A stretch of 10,580 bases of DNA from QQUD01 sp039029915 (GCA_039029915.1 JBCCFD010000269.1:1-10580); one strand, 5' to 3'. Counted from the first letter of the stretch, positions 1 to 6,556 are shown. The notes: generated by a model not told the origin, from the letters alone. A program made the numbers and translations.

Positions 1-83
1 ACATAACTTTGACCATGTCGAATCATAAAAAGCCGCATTGTTGATAGTCTCCTTGTACGTGCTGTAGTTCATTTGTTATATCG

Positions 84-111
84 CTGTCAGTTTCATGACA
101 GGTGGTATAAT
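84..111 (+). promoter_or_regulatory. Sigma70-type extended -10 promoter with inverted repeat in the spacer
   Basis: A perfect TATAAT lies at 106-111 and is preceded by TG one base upstream (103-104), giving an extended -10 element. A weak -35 (CTGTCA, 84-89) sits 16 bases upstream. CTGTCA (84-89) and TGACAG (96-101) form a perfect 6-bp inverted repeat with a 6-base gap, covering the -35 and spacer, so a repressor or activator site here is possible. The predicted transcript would start near 118, leaving about 59 bases of leader before the response-regulator ATG at 177. The -10 is seen directly; promoter and operator function are inferred. Confidence 0.6.
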
Positions 112-176
112 GTGTCGTCACACATAATGGGTGAAAATAACGAGAAGTAAGTTTATCAGCTTGTAGGAAGAGAATC

Positions 177-884
177 ATGTTTTTGGGTCCACTAGATAGC
201 CAGCAACCTAACGAAAGATTACGCGTTTTAATTGCCGATGATGTCATGGAAACACGTCGCAGTACGCGCCTTATGATGACATTGATCCCTGAAGTTGAGG
301 TTGTGGCAATTGCTAAAAACGGCCGCGAAGCTATAAAAATGGTGGAAACCCATTTTCCAGATATCGCCTTGATGGATGTTCAAATGCCAGAGATGGATGG
401 GTTGACGGCAATTAAAGAGATGATGCAGATTCATCCAAATTTAGCTTGTGTCGTAATCTCGGCCGAAAATGATCGGGAAACACTCCGTCGAGCCATGATT
501 GCAGGGGCGCGTGATTATCTTTTAAAACCTTACACATCAGAACAAATTATAGAAGTCATGCATCGGGTGATTGCAATGGTGCGGGCTCAAAAGCCAGTCA
601 AACCTGTAAAACCCGCCGCAAAACCAAACAGTGAGCGGTTACCAGCTGATAGAAAAGAGTATCTTCAGAAACAAGCTGGACAATTTTTGCGGTCCCGTCG
701 GACAGACGACGAAACTGTTGCTGTTTTGGAAGAGCTAGCCTCAGACCCAAACTGCGATTTGAATTGGCTGACTGCCCTAAGCATGGTTTACCTAGTCCGA
801 AGACAATGGAGCGAGCTAAAAGATTTGGCCGCCCGTTTAGAAAATGTTACCCAGGCTACTCAGGCAATGCCTGTAGCGGCTTAA
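177..884 (+). CDS. Response regulator: CheY-like receiver plus helical C-terminal extension
   Basis: This 235-residue protein begins with a phosphoacceptor receiver domain (about residues 14-135). The acidic pocket is D21-D22, the phosphorylated aspartate is D67 (in LMDVQMPEMDG), the switch Ser is S95, and the conserved lysine is K117 in LLKPY. The receiver resembles those of the CpaE/NarL-like groups (RVLIADDV..TR, AGARDYLLKP). A basic proline linker (KPVKPVKPAAKP, about 139-150) leads to a C-terminal half (about 155-228) that reads as amphipathic helices with a TPR-like feel. It contains no recognisable HTH, GGDEF, HD or ATPase motif, so the output is probably protein-protein contact. The start is supported by AGGAAG at 165-170, six bases before ATG. 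No kinase is nearby, so it is an orphan regulator. Receiver assignment is firm; output function is unknown. Confidence 0.93.
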   Translation: MFLGPLDSQQPNERLRVLIADDVMETRRSTRLMMTLIPEVEVVAIAKNGREAIKMVETHFPDIALMDVQMPEMDGLTAIKEMMQIHPNLACVVISAENDRETLRRAMIAGARDYLLKPYTSEQIIEVMHRVIAMVRAQKPVKPVKPAAKPNSERLPADRKEYLQKQAGQFLRSRRTDDETVAVLEELASDPNCDLNWLTALSMVYLVRRQWSELKDLAARLENVTQATQAMPVAA

Positions 885-956
885 TGAAGAAGCTTTATTT
901 TTAGATCGGCGCTAGAAAGCAGAATAAGTTTATTTATTTATATTTATTATTGATTT

Positions 957-985
957 GAAGAAACGCCCCATACGGGCGTTTCTTC
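957..985 (+). terminator. Strong hairpin, probable terminator of the first response regulator
   Basis: GAAGAAACGCCC (957-968) and GGGCGTTTCTTC (974-985) pair perfectly over 12 bp around a 5-base loop. It lies 73 bases after the stop of the upstream regulator. The distal arm is U-rich in its last part, but no long T tract follows, so it may act as an imperfect intrinsic terminator or a 3' end stabiliser. Confidence 0.65.
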
Positions 986-1162
986 GCATATAAGCATATT
1001 TGTAATTTGGTTTGTAATATTTCCTAGTACCATTTTCCTATGCGCATCACTGTTTACATGAGTGTGGAATCAAGGTATGGTTGTACTATTCCAACTCGCC
1101 ATTCTAGTTACATAGAAGCCCAATTGTAAACCTTAAAATCTAAATAAGGTGGATGGAACTAA

Positions 1163-1185
1163 AAATTTTGAGATCATCAAAATTT
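1163..1185. repeat. Perfect 9-bp inverted repeat, AT-rich
   Basis: AAATTTTGA (1163-1171) is mirrored by TCAAAATTT (1177-1185) across a 5-base centre. It could be an operator for a dimeric regulator or an RNA hairpin. Position relative to a promoter is unknown. Confidence 0.55.
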
Positions 1186-1204
1186 GAGAGATTCTGTTTA
1201 CTGA

Positions 1205-1257
1205 GGAAGCGGAAGGCATTTGAAATGAGCAAATTCAATTGACCTTATCCGCTTTCC
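1205..1257. repeat. Imperfect inverted repeat with GC-rich arms
   Basis: GGAAGCGGA (1205-1213) pairs with TCCGCTTTCC (1248-1257) with one bulged T, and AGG (1214-1216) can continue by pairing with CCT (1243-1245). The loop is about 26 bases. In RNA this would give a stem of about 12 pairs with bulges. Confidence 0.45.
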
Positions 1258-1288
1258 GAGATGCAAGTTTTACCAAGCGTGAAGAGGT

Positions 1289-1313
1289 AATGTGATCTTG
1301 AGCAAATCACATT
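1289..1313. repeat. Perfect 8-bp inverted repeat
   Basis: AATGTGAT (1289-1296) is mirrored by ATCACATT (1306-1313) across 9 bases. The half sites TGTGA/TCACA resemble CRP/FNR-family half sites, but the centre is too wide (11 rather than 6 bases between TGTGA and TCACA), so a CRP site is not claimed. It lies about 40 bases before the small upstream frame. Confidence 0.5.
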
Positions 1314-1351
1314 TTACGGGCGAATCATTTTGACAATGGAGGAGTACATTG

Positions 1352-1399
1352 ATGATTCATTATGGCGAAGCAGTTACGGAAAGGAGCAGTGGAAAGTGA
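1352..1399 (+). CDS. Candidate 15-codon upstream reading frame (leader peptide)
   Basis: An ATG at 1352 follows a strong ribosome site, GGAGGAG at 1338-1344, with 7 bases between. The frame encodes 15 residues (MIHYGEAVTERSSGK) and stops with TGA at 1397-1399. That stop overlaps the proposed GTG start of the downstream response regulator (1396-1398) as GTGA, the classic arrangement for translational coupling. The regulator's own ribosome site (AAGGAG, 1381-1386) lies inside this frame. The peptide resembles no family I know and has no run of a single amino acid that would suggest classic attenuation. Its reality rests on the ribosome site and the overlap only. Confidence 0.4.
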   Translation: MIHYGEAVTERSSGK

Positions 1400-1797
1400 A
1401 TTATTCAATCATGGTCGTAGATGACGATCCTAATTTGCGTGTATTGTTGCAGCAAATGTTGGCTTTTCGGGGATTTAAGGTTGTAGAAGCAGAAAACGGA
1501 GCCGATGCACTTCTTAAAATTGATAAGCAGCCTGTTGATGCCATTGTTTTAGATGTGATGATGCCCGTCATGAATGGCATTGAAGTGTGTAAAAAGTTGC
1601 GTAAAAAACCCGCTTATCAAGATACTCCCATTATTATGCTTAGTGGTAAAGTTCATCAGGAAGCGGTTCGTGAAGGGATGCGCGCTGGGGCAACCAAGTA
1701 CCTGTGCAAACCCATTCCCATGACGGAACTTATTGATGAAATCAAGGCAGTTTTACAAATTGATTCAATTTCAGATTCAATTTTAACTTCCCAATAA
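1396..1797 (+). CDS. Single-domain response regulator (CheY-like)
   Basis: From GTG at 1396 the product is 133 residues and consists of one receiver domain. Acidic residues D9-D11 (VVDDDPN), phosphoacceptor D53 (IVLDVMMP), S83 and K105 (YLCKP) are all in place. The loop after the phosphosite reads VMNG rather than the usual MDG. There is no output domain, so it would act by protein contact or in phosphorelay. The GTG start is chosen because AAGGAG (1381-1386) sits 9 bases upstream and the protein then begins MNYSIMVVDDD, as receivers normally do. An in-frame TTG (1330) or ATG (1336) would add about 20 residues without a ribosome site. Its 3' end overlaps the convergent methyltransferase gene by 15 bases. 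No cognate kinase is visible. Confidence 0.9.
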   Translation: MNYSIMVVDDDPNLRVLLQQMLAFRGFKVVEAENGADALLKIDKQPVDAIVLDVMMPVMNGIEVCKKLRKKPAYQDTPIIMLSGKVHQEAVREGMRAGATKYLCKPIPMTELIDEIKAVLQIDSISDSILTSQ

Positions 1798-2469
1798 CTT
1801 TATTTTTGAAAATAAAACAATATCTTGGTCTAGAATTTCCAACTTTGCTTTCCATTGACTGGCCAGCCACTCGAATGTATCAACAGCAAAGAAACAAACG
1901 TGAGTGGGATCGTTTTTGTAGTGCCAATTTGTAAACGCTTCTAGATCCAGTACCCGTTTTGTCATGATGCCTAGCAGACCATTTGGCTTTAAACATGCCC
2001 AAAGTTGATTGAATTCCTGTTGAGGATGATGTAGGTGCTCAACAACCTCGGTTGCTGTTATAAAGTCATACGTTTGCTCAAACGGCCGTTTATTCATCGC
2101 ATAAAACGGATCATAAATCGCCATTTGATGCCCAGCCTCCTCAAACATTCGGGATAATGTCGGGCCTGGTCCCGAGCCAAAGTCAAAACCAAAGCTGTTA
2201 GGCGCAATACGGCCGTTTATCGGTTCAAAAATCCGGCCCAGAAAGCGGCGATACCCAGCATCGCTTGGGTCATTTTCATGCAGATCATAAACCGCTTTTT
2301 CTGCCTCAGCCGAAATGAAATATTCAGACCCCATAAAGACGAGCTTGCATCGCAAGCAACGATAATAACTCACCCCGCTACCCTGCCTATTTCGCTTGCT
2401 CATGTCGTGATAAAACAACTTGCTATCCGAGAAATTACAGAGTGGACACGGCCGTAAACTTGAATCCAT
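1783..2469 (-). CDS. Zinc-ribbon class I SAM-dependent methyltransferase
   Basis: The 228-residue product starts with a CxxC...CxxC zinc ribbon (C8, C11, C38, C41). A Rossmann methyltransferase domain follows. Motif I is FGFDFGSGPGP (about 93-103), an acidic residue D120 (AIYDPFY) ends strand 2, TATEVVEHL (138-146) is the motif II region, and LKPNGLLGIMTKRV is the post-motif segment. The tail WHYKNDPTHVCFF is typical of a conserved short bacterial methyltransferase family of unknown substrate that I recall as widespread. SAM-dependent methyl transfer is a safe call; the acceptor is not known. ATG is supported by GGAG just upstream on the minus strand. It is divergent from the PaiB-like gene (27 bases between starts) and overlaps the upstream regulator tail to tail. 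Confidence 0.88.
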   Translation of the reverse strand: MDSSLRPCPLCNFSDSKLFYHDMSKRNRQGSGVSYYRCLRCKLVFMGSEYFISAEAEKAVYDLHENDPSDAGYRRFLGRIFEPINGRIAPNSFGFDFGSGPGPTLSRMFEEAGHQMAIYDPFYAMNKRPFEQTYDFITATEVVEHLHHPQQEFNQLWACLKPNGLLGIMTKRVLDLEAFTNWHYKNDPTHVCFFAVDTFEWLASQWKAKLEILDQDIVLFSKIKLLGS

Positions 2470-2496
2470 TTATCTCCAAAATTGAGGAAGTTCCCA

Positions 2497-3105
2497 ATGA
2501 ACTTTTCATCTCACTATCCATTGAAAGCGTTCCAAGAACGTCGTTTTGAAAAACTGAAGCATGTGATTAACCATTATCCCTTGGCAACCTTGATTTCCCA
2601 AACGACCTCATACCCAATGGTAACTCAAGTGCCGTTGATTTTTGATGAGTCGGCATCCAAATTACTGGGACACTTTGATCGAAACAATCCCCACTGCCAA
2701 TTGATTGATAAAGAAAAAAAGATTTACTGTTTGTTTAATGGCCCCAATCATTATATGACCCCAACCATTTATCCCGACAGGCAATATCCCGGTTGGAACT
2801 ATGTGGCAGTGCATGTTGAGGGTCTCGTGAAACCCATGAAGGATGAGGCTGAGTTGGAAGCGCTTTTGTTAGAAACGGCCGTTCTCAACGAACCGCTAAA
2901 CTCTGGTTACAGGCTCACACCCAATCAGAAAAATTTTCATGTGTATATCAAAATGATTTTGGGGTTTGAAATCGAAATTGTTGACATCAAAGGCGTTTTT
3001 AAACTGGCACAAGATAAAGGCCAACCCCACATTGAGCTTGCCAAGAATCACCTTGTTGAGCAAAGCCAAAAAGATATCTCTAAAATTTTAGATGAGCTGT
3101 TATAG
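2497..3105 (+). CDS. PaiB-like FMN-binding protein
   Basis: The 202-residue product matches the PaiB / FMN-binding split-barrel family along its whole length. Diagnostic segments are GHFDRNNPH (58-66), FNGPNHYMTPTIYP (80-93) and YPGWNYVAVHVEG (97-109), close to the family forms GHxxRxNP, FxGPxxYISPxWY and VPTWNYxAVHxxG. Length is near the usual 200-210. In Bacillus PaiB is described as a negative regulator affecting sporulation and degradative enzymes, but the family is better defined by flavin binding, and no HTH is present. The start is ATG 2497, because GAGGAAG (2484-2490) is six bases upstream; an in-frame TTG at 2482 would overlap that site. It is followed after 15 bases by the deaminase-family gene, so the two are probably co-transcribed. 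Confidence 0.88.
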   Translation: MNFSSHYPLKAFQERRFEKLKHVINHYPLATLISQTTSYPMVTQVPLIFDESASKLLGHFDRNNPHCQLIDKEKKIYCLFNGPNHYMTPTIYPDRQYPGWNYVAVHVEGLVKPMKDEAELEALLLETAVLNEPLNSGYRLTPNQKNFHVYIKMILGFEIEIVDIKGVFKLAQDKGQPHIELAKNHLVEQSQKDISKILDELL

Positions 3106-3120
3106 ACGTTGAGGTAAACG

Positions 3121-4161
3121 ATGATGGACAATCAAGAAATGGCGACTTTCATTGCAAATATGCCTAAAGCCGAACTGCATTTGCATATCGAAGGCACTTT
3201 AAGCCCACAAACATTATTGAAACTATCAGCCCGAAACAATCATTCATTTCCATATCCTTCAGTAGAGGCGATTGAACATGCGCTGGCTAATCGACCCGCA
3301 GGGTTAAACGGATTTTTAGATCACCACTACATTGCTGTTGCCACCATGCAAACGGAATTAGATTTTTATGATGCCACGGCCGATTTTTTAAAAACCTGTC
3401 GGGGCAATCACATTGTTTACGTTGAGATGTTTTTTGACCCTCAATTTCATACCAGCCGTGGCATTTCGTTTGAAGCCCAGTTCAATGGCATTCAAAGAGC
3501 ATGCAGCGAAGGCAAACAGATGTTTGGTGTTGAAAGCAATCTGATCATGTGCATTAATCGAGAGCGCAGCGTGGAGAGCGCGTTTGAGATGCTTGAGCAA
3601 GCACGGCCGTATCGAGACAAAATTATTGGGCTGGGGATGGACTCTTACGAAGAGCTTAACTTCCCGCACAAATTTAAAGATGTTTTCAAACAGGCCAAAA
3701 AAGATGGGTATCGTTTAACATCCCACTGTGATGTTGATGTGCCGAACTCAATCAATCACATTTGGGATTGCTTAAATTTGTTGGAAGTTGAGCGCATTGA
3801 TCATGGGCTTATGGCTGTTGATGATCCAAAATTGATTGAAATGCTGATTGCACGAAATATCACATTAACAACTTGCCCCGTTCGTCGCCCAACAGATTCG
3901 GCACCACAAGATATTGAGCGTATCAAATTTTTATTTGAGCAGGGCGTCAAGGTGACTATTAACACTGATGATCCGGCTGAGTTTGAAACAGGCTATTTGA
4001 CAAATATGCTTCAAGAAGTACAGGCTGCTAGTCAATACGACAAGAAAGATATTGTCCAATTGATGCTGAATGCTTTTGAAGGAAGCTGGCTTCCTAGCCA
4101 AGTAAAAAAGCAATATATCGAGCAATTGTATGACTATTCTGCTTCCAGTGGTGTGTTATGA
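3121..4161 (+). CDS. Adenosine/adenine deaminase family amidohydrolase with altered active-site motifs
   Basis: The 346-residue protein is a full-length member of the ADD/adenosine deaminase branch of metal-dependent amidohydrolases. Zinc-ligand motif HLH is at 20-22 (KAELHLHIEGT), a further ligand His is H202, the conserved HG is H228-G229 (ERIDHGL), and the metal aspartate lies in TDDP (D283-D284). Two signature segments differ from classical enzymes. HAGE, which supplies the catalytic glutamate, reads H202-C-D-V-D, and CPxSN reads CPVRR (252-256). GLGMDSYEE (170-178) is nearer the adenine-deaminase form GLDSSE than the adenosine form. Purine-related deamination is the default expectation, but the substrate is open. 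Two ATGs in tandem (3121 and 3124) are possible behind GAGGT (3111-3115). It forms a likely operon with the PaiB-like gene. Confidence 0.85.
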   Translation: MMDNQEMATFIANMPKAELHLHIEGTLSPQTLLKLSARNNHSFPYPSVEAIEHALANRPAGLNGFLDHHYIAVATMQTELDFYDATADFLKTCRGNHIVYVEMFFDPQFHTSRGISFEAQFNGIQRACSEGKQMFGVESNLIMCINRERSVESAFEMLEQARPYRDKIIGLGMDSYEELNFPHKFKDVFKQAKKDGYRLTSHCDVDVPNSINHIWDCLNLLEVERIDHGLMAVDDPKLIEMLIARNITLTTCPVRRPTDSAPQDIERIKFLFEQGVKVTINTDDPAEFETGYLTNMLQEVQAASQYDKKDIVQLMLNAFEGSWLPSQVKKQYIEQLYDYSASSGVL

Positions 4162-4174
4162 TGAGCGCAATTGC

Positions 4175-4714
4175 CTAATAATCATTACAATTTTCGATAC
4201 AATAGGCACTGGCGCTCCAAAAATGCTGGTCAATCATAGATAGATGAATTTTAATAATCGAACTATCCTCAAACCGCACCCAAAATTCATTATCACCGAA
4301 AAAATTATCATAACCGACTATGGTATATTCAGACGAAGCATGAGGTCCAAGCTCGTTTAAATCTTCAATAGGTAGCTTTATATTAGGTGGGATAGTCCAA
4401 CTCTCAGCATTCACAATAAGTGAATCAAGCGTGTGATCGACACGGTAACCGATGTAGGAGCTTGCTAAGACCAAAGCGGAGATTGAAATGATTATGCTTG
4501 AAATTGGGATTGCAAAAAGTAATTTCCATCCCCACCTCTGTGGTAAACCAATCAACAATGATGTCAGAATCCCCCAACCTAACGAAAAAAATGGAAGCAA
4601 GAAATCAACGAGCAATATATATTTGAAAAATAAAAAAATAGTGGCAGAGAACCATATTATGAGGATGAATGCTCTGATTTGAGAGCGTTGAAATGTTAAC
4701 TGGAATTGTCTCAT
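4175..4714 (-). CDS. Small hypothetical membrane protein
   Basis: I do not recognise this 179-residue protein. Its N-terminal half contains about three hydrophobic segments (roughly residues 13-30, 33-57 and 63-88), with basic residues before the first (RSQIR), followed by a soluble, acidic C-terminal part of about 90 residues ending in CIENCNDY. The C-terminal part (TIVGYDNFFGDNEFWVRFEDSSIIKIHLSM) looks beta-rich and could be a small extracytoplasmic or cytoplasmic domain. ATG follows GGTGAT, a moderate ribosome site. The gene is visibly more AT-rich than its neighbours, which may indicate an accessory or fast-evolving gene. It is convergent with the deaminase-family gene (13 bases apart) and 89 bases downstream of the nucleotidyltransferase gene. 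Confidence 0.7.
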   Translation of the reverse strand: MRQFQLTFQRSQIRAFILIIWFSATIFLFFKYILLVDFLLPFFSLGWGILTSLLIGLPQRWGWKLLFAIPISSIIISISALVLASSYIGYRVDHTLDSLIVNAESWTIPPNIKLPIEDLNELGPHASSEYTIVGYDNFFGDNEFWVRFEDSSIIKIHLSMIDQHFWSASAYCIENCNDY

Positions 4715-4803
4715 TTAAATCACCCATTCTGAACGATAGAACTCGTTTCATTGTTAATTGGGTGACTTTCAATTGGGATTAATTTTTTAGAATGGCGCTT
4801 TGG

Positions 4804-5604
4804 TTACTGATTGCTTGACGGTTTTGTAAGATTGATAGCGTAACGTAAAAATTCAGGAGTTCGGGTCGTATCCTCTGGATGATTTAAATCACGCATTTCC
4901 AAAAATTGACCTTTGCGATTGTCTTGGGCGCGCTGGATAAAGTCGTGCCACCTAGAGTCTAAATGTTCTTTTGCCCAGTTTGCTCCGGCGAGCTTTGAGT
5001 GGACGCGCCCTGTGGCAAGCGTGTGCAGCATGCGGCAATAGCTCACAACAGCAAAGGATTGAGACCAACGGCCGTTAAATCTCAACGGATCAGACAAAAG
5101 CTGTTCACCCCACTCAATCATTACCTGACGAATTTCATCTTTTAATGCCTCTTCCGACACTTCATCAATCAATTCAGCCGTTGGGGGTCCATAAAGCGAA
5201 ATGCCATACTCTCGCATACACCAGCGCACAACGAGCGTATTATCATGATCAGACAGCTCAAGGCTGGTGCTGCCATTGTCAAAATAGTGCAGAAGCGGTT
5301 GATTAGGCGTCAACCTGCGCAGCAGAGAAGCTGGAAAGTAAGAGCCCTCAAGATGCTCTGACCAATAGCCATCAATCTCATCAAAAAGCGTTTGATGCAT
5401 TCGATTAAGCGTTGGAATGATTGCGTCAGGCAATGGCTCTTGAATAACTACCATCACATCAACGTCACTATCTTCGTCAGCGTCACCAACGGCAAAAGAG
5501 CCCTGCAAATAAATACCAACGATATTGTCGGCTAGGATTGCGCGTACTCGACGAACAAACTGCGCTAAAACATGATTGAGGTCAGGAAATTGAGTTGGGT
5601 GCAT
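4804..5604 (-). CDS. AadA-like nucleotidyltransferase (ANT superfamily, DUF4111-type C-terminus)
   Basis: The 266-residue product has the nucleotidyltransferase signature LQGSFAVGDADEDSDVDVMVV: G35-S36 and the metal-binding S46-D47-x-D49. A glutamate at 86 (HLEGS) falls near where AadA-type adenylyltransferases place the catalytic base. The helical C-terminal domain (YCRMLHTLATGRVHSKLAGANWA) matches the DUF4111 domain of streptomycin/spectinomycin adenylyltransferases, and the length (AadA about 262) agrees. Transfer of AMP to a small hydroxylated compound is likely; resistance to an aminoglycoside is possible but cannot be concluded, since many chromosomal relatives have no known substrate. 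ATG 5604 is preferred. It begins one base after the stop of the upstream methyltransferase-family gene, implying translational coupling. A TTG at 5667 would overlap that gene by 62 bases. Confidence 0.85.
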   Translation of the reverse strand: MHPTQFPDLNHVLAQFVRRVRAILADNIVGIYLQGSFAVGDADEDSDVDVMVVIQEPLPDAIIPTLNRMHQTLFDEIDGYWSEHLEGSYFPASLLRRLTPNQPLLHYFDNGSTSLELSDHDNTLVVRWCMREYGISLYGPPTAELIDEVSEEALKDEIRQVMIEWGEQLLSDPLRFNGRWSQSFAVVSYCRMLHTLATGRVHSKLAGANWAKEHLDSRWHDFIQRAQDNRKGQFLEMRDLNHPEDTTRTPEFLRYAINLTKPSSNQ

Positions 5605-5605
5605 C

Positions 5606-6493
5606 TTAAAGCTGTATCTTTGCGAGTTCCGCAATGTGATTGGTGCCAATGCCACAGCAGCCACCAATCATTTGAACGCCTTGCTCGAGCCATTTTTCGC
5701 ATTCTTGGGCATACTCAGCCGGTGAAATAACATCTTCATATCGCCAGCGATCGTCGATGTGTGCCCCGGAGTGGGCATAAACGCCAACGTTACCAGCCCA
5801 ATTTTCTTTGACAACAGCTAAGGCGGCGTCAATATATTCCACTTGTGAATGCATAATACTCACTAGTGGAATGTTTTTATCCTGAATGGCAGCCAGAGCG
5901 TCAGCTAACGGTTCGCCGCTCAAAAGCCGAACGATCCCATCTTCATGGTTTCTAACGCTAAAACCAACCCAAACCGGTAAACCTGTTTCTTGAGCAGCCT
6001 CAATTAGAATCAAGGTGCGATCCAGCATGTGCATCATTTCCAGCATAAACAAATCTGCTCCTGCTTCAGCCATGATGGCAACTTGCTCTTCTGTGTCTGA
6101 CCGCAACTTATGCAGTGGTGGATCAGTAGTCCATGCCCAATGTGCCAAACCAGCCGCCACTAAAACATCCGGTTTGTTTTTATTATCCCGCGCTTCAATA
6201 GCAAGGGTAACGCCCTTTCGATTTAGCACATCGAAATGCGCATCCCATCCGGCCTCTTCCAAAACATATTTTGAGGTGGCAAACGTGTTGGAGATGACAA
6301 TTTGGGCACCAAGGTCGATGTAATCTTCATGAATTTGGCGCAGAATATCAGGATGAGTTAATGCCCCACCGCCGTTCCACGCATTCTCTACGGGTGGTAC
6401 GCCCCGCCGTTCCACTTCGGTGCCGGTGGCGCCGTCGATTAGAATACGGCCGTTTTCTTTTAGCTTTTGCATGATTTTTTCATATCGAGTCAT
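5606..6493 (-). CDS. Homocysteine S-methyltransferase family protein
   Basis: The 295-residue protein has the pterin/homocysteine methyltransferase barrel. LIDGATGTEVERRG (18-31) is the N-terminal signature, followed by ISNTF (67-71), LEMM (151-154), VGFSV (176-180) and the C-terminal zinc motif MIGGCCGIGTNHI with C279-C280. Family members (MmuM, BHMT, MetH N-terminus) bind zinc through this Cys pair plus one earlier Cys in a GxNC segment. Here that segment reads SIMHSQVEYI, so the earlier ligand position is H215 rather than Cys. Methyl transfer to homocysteine or another thiol is expected; the donor (S-methylmethionine, a betaine, or other) is unknown. ATG is supported by CAGGAGA (plus-strand 6502-6508). 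It heads a two-gene unit with the nucleotidyltransferase and is divergent from an IclR regulator. Confidence 0.88.
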   Translation of the reverse strand: MTRYEKIMQKLKENGRILIDGATGTEVERRGVPPVENAWNGGGALTHPDILRQIHEDYIDLGAQIVISNTFATSKYVLEEAGWDAHFDVLNRKGVTLAIEARDNKNKPDVLVAAGLAHWAWTTDPPLHKLRSDTEEQVAIMAEAGADLFMLEMMHMLDRTLILIEAAQETGLPVWVGFSVRNHEDGIVRLLSGEPLADALAAIQDKNIPLVSIMHSQVEYIDAALAVVKENWAGNVGVYAHSGAHIDDRWRYEDVISPAEYAQECEKWLEQGVQMIGGCCGIGTNHIAELAKIQL

Positions 6494-6556
6494 TGTTCAC
6501 GTCTCCTGTATGCCATCCATTGGGAATTGTACTGGTTTGCTTAAAAACATAAAAAA

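Larger units (their letters stand above)
986..1351 (+). other. Gene-poor leader region upstream of the second response regulator
   Basis: I find no convincing ordinary gene between the terminator at 957-985 and the small frame at 1352. The stretch is AT-rich and holds three separate inverted repeats (annotated individually). A weak promoter candidate is TTTACA (1053-1058) followed 17 bases later by TATGGT (1076-1081). If that promoter is used, the transcript would carry about 310 bases of leader before the regulator, enough for folded regulatory RNA. The promoter and leader idea is inference; the repeats are seen directly. Confidence 0.4.

Noticed and set aside
23..247. Minus-strand open frame of 74 codons
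   Set aside because: It overlaps the promoter and start of the first response regulator, has no recognisable protein features, and is better explained as chance.
1291..1311. CRP-like site TGTGA...TCACA
   Set aside because: Spacing between half sites is 11 rather than 6 bases, so it is kept only as an inverted repeat.
2081..2090. Interpreting ACGGCCGT copies as a transcription-factor site
   Set aside because: All perfect copies are inside coding sequences rather than promoters, so a regulon site does not fit.
3388..4125. Minus-strand open frames opposite the deaminase-family gene
   Set aside because: They lie fully within a well-supported gene on the other strand and show no family motifs.
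4804..5604. Acquired aminoglycoside-resistance cassette
   Set aside because: No integrase, attC-like site or insertion sequence is visible, and the gene is coupled by one base to a metabolic gene, so a chromosomal AadA-like enzyme is more likely.
6015..6323. Plus-strand 102-codon frame opposite the homocysteine methyltransferase
   Set aside because: Antisense shadow of a conserved gene; Ser/Cys-rich chance composition.
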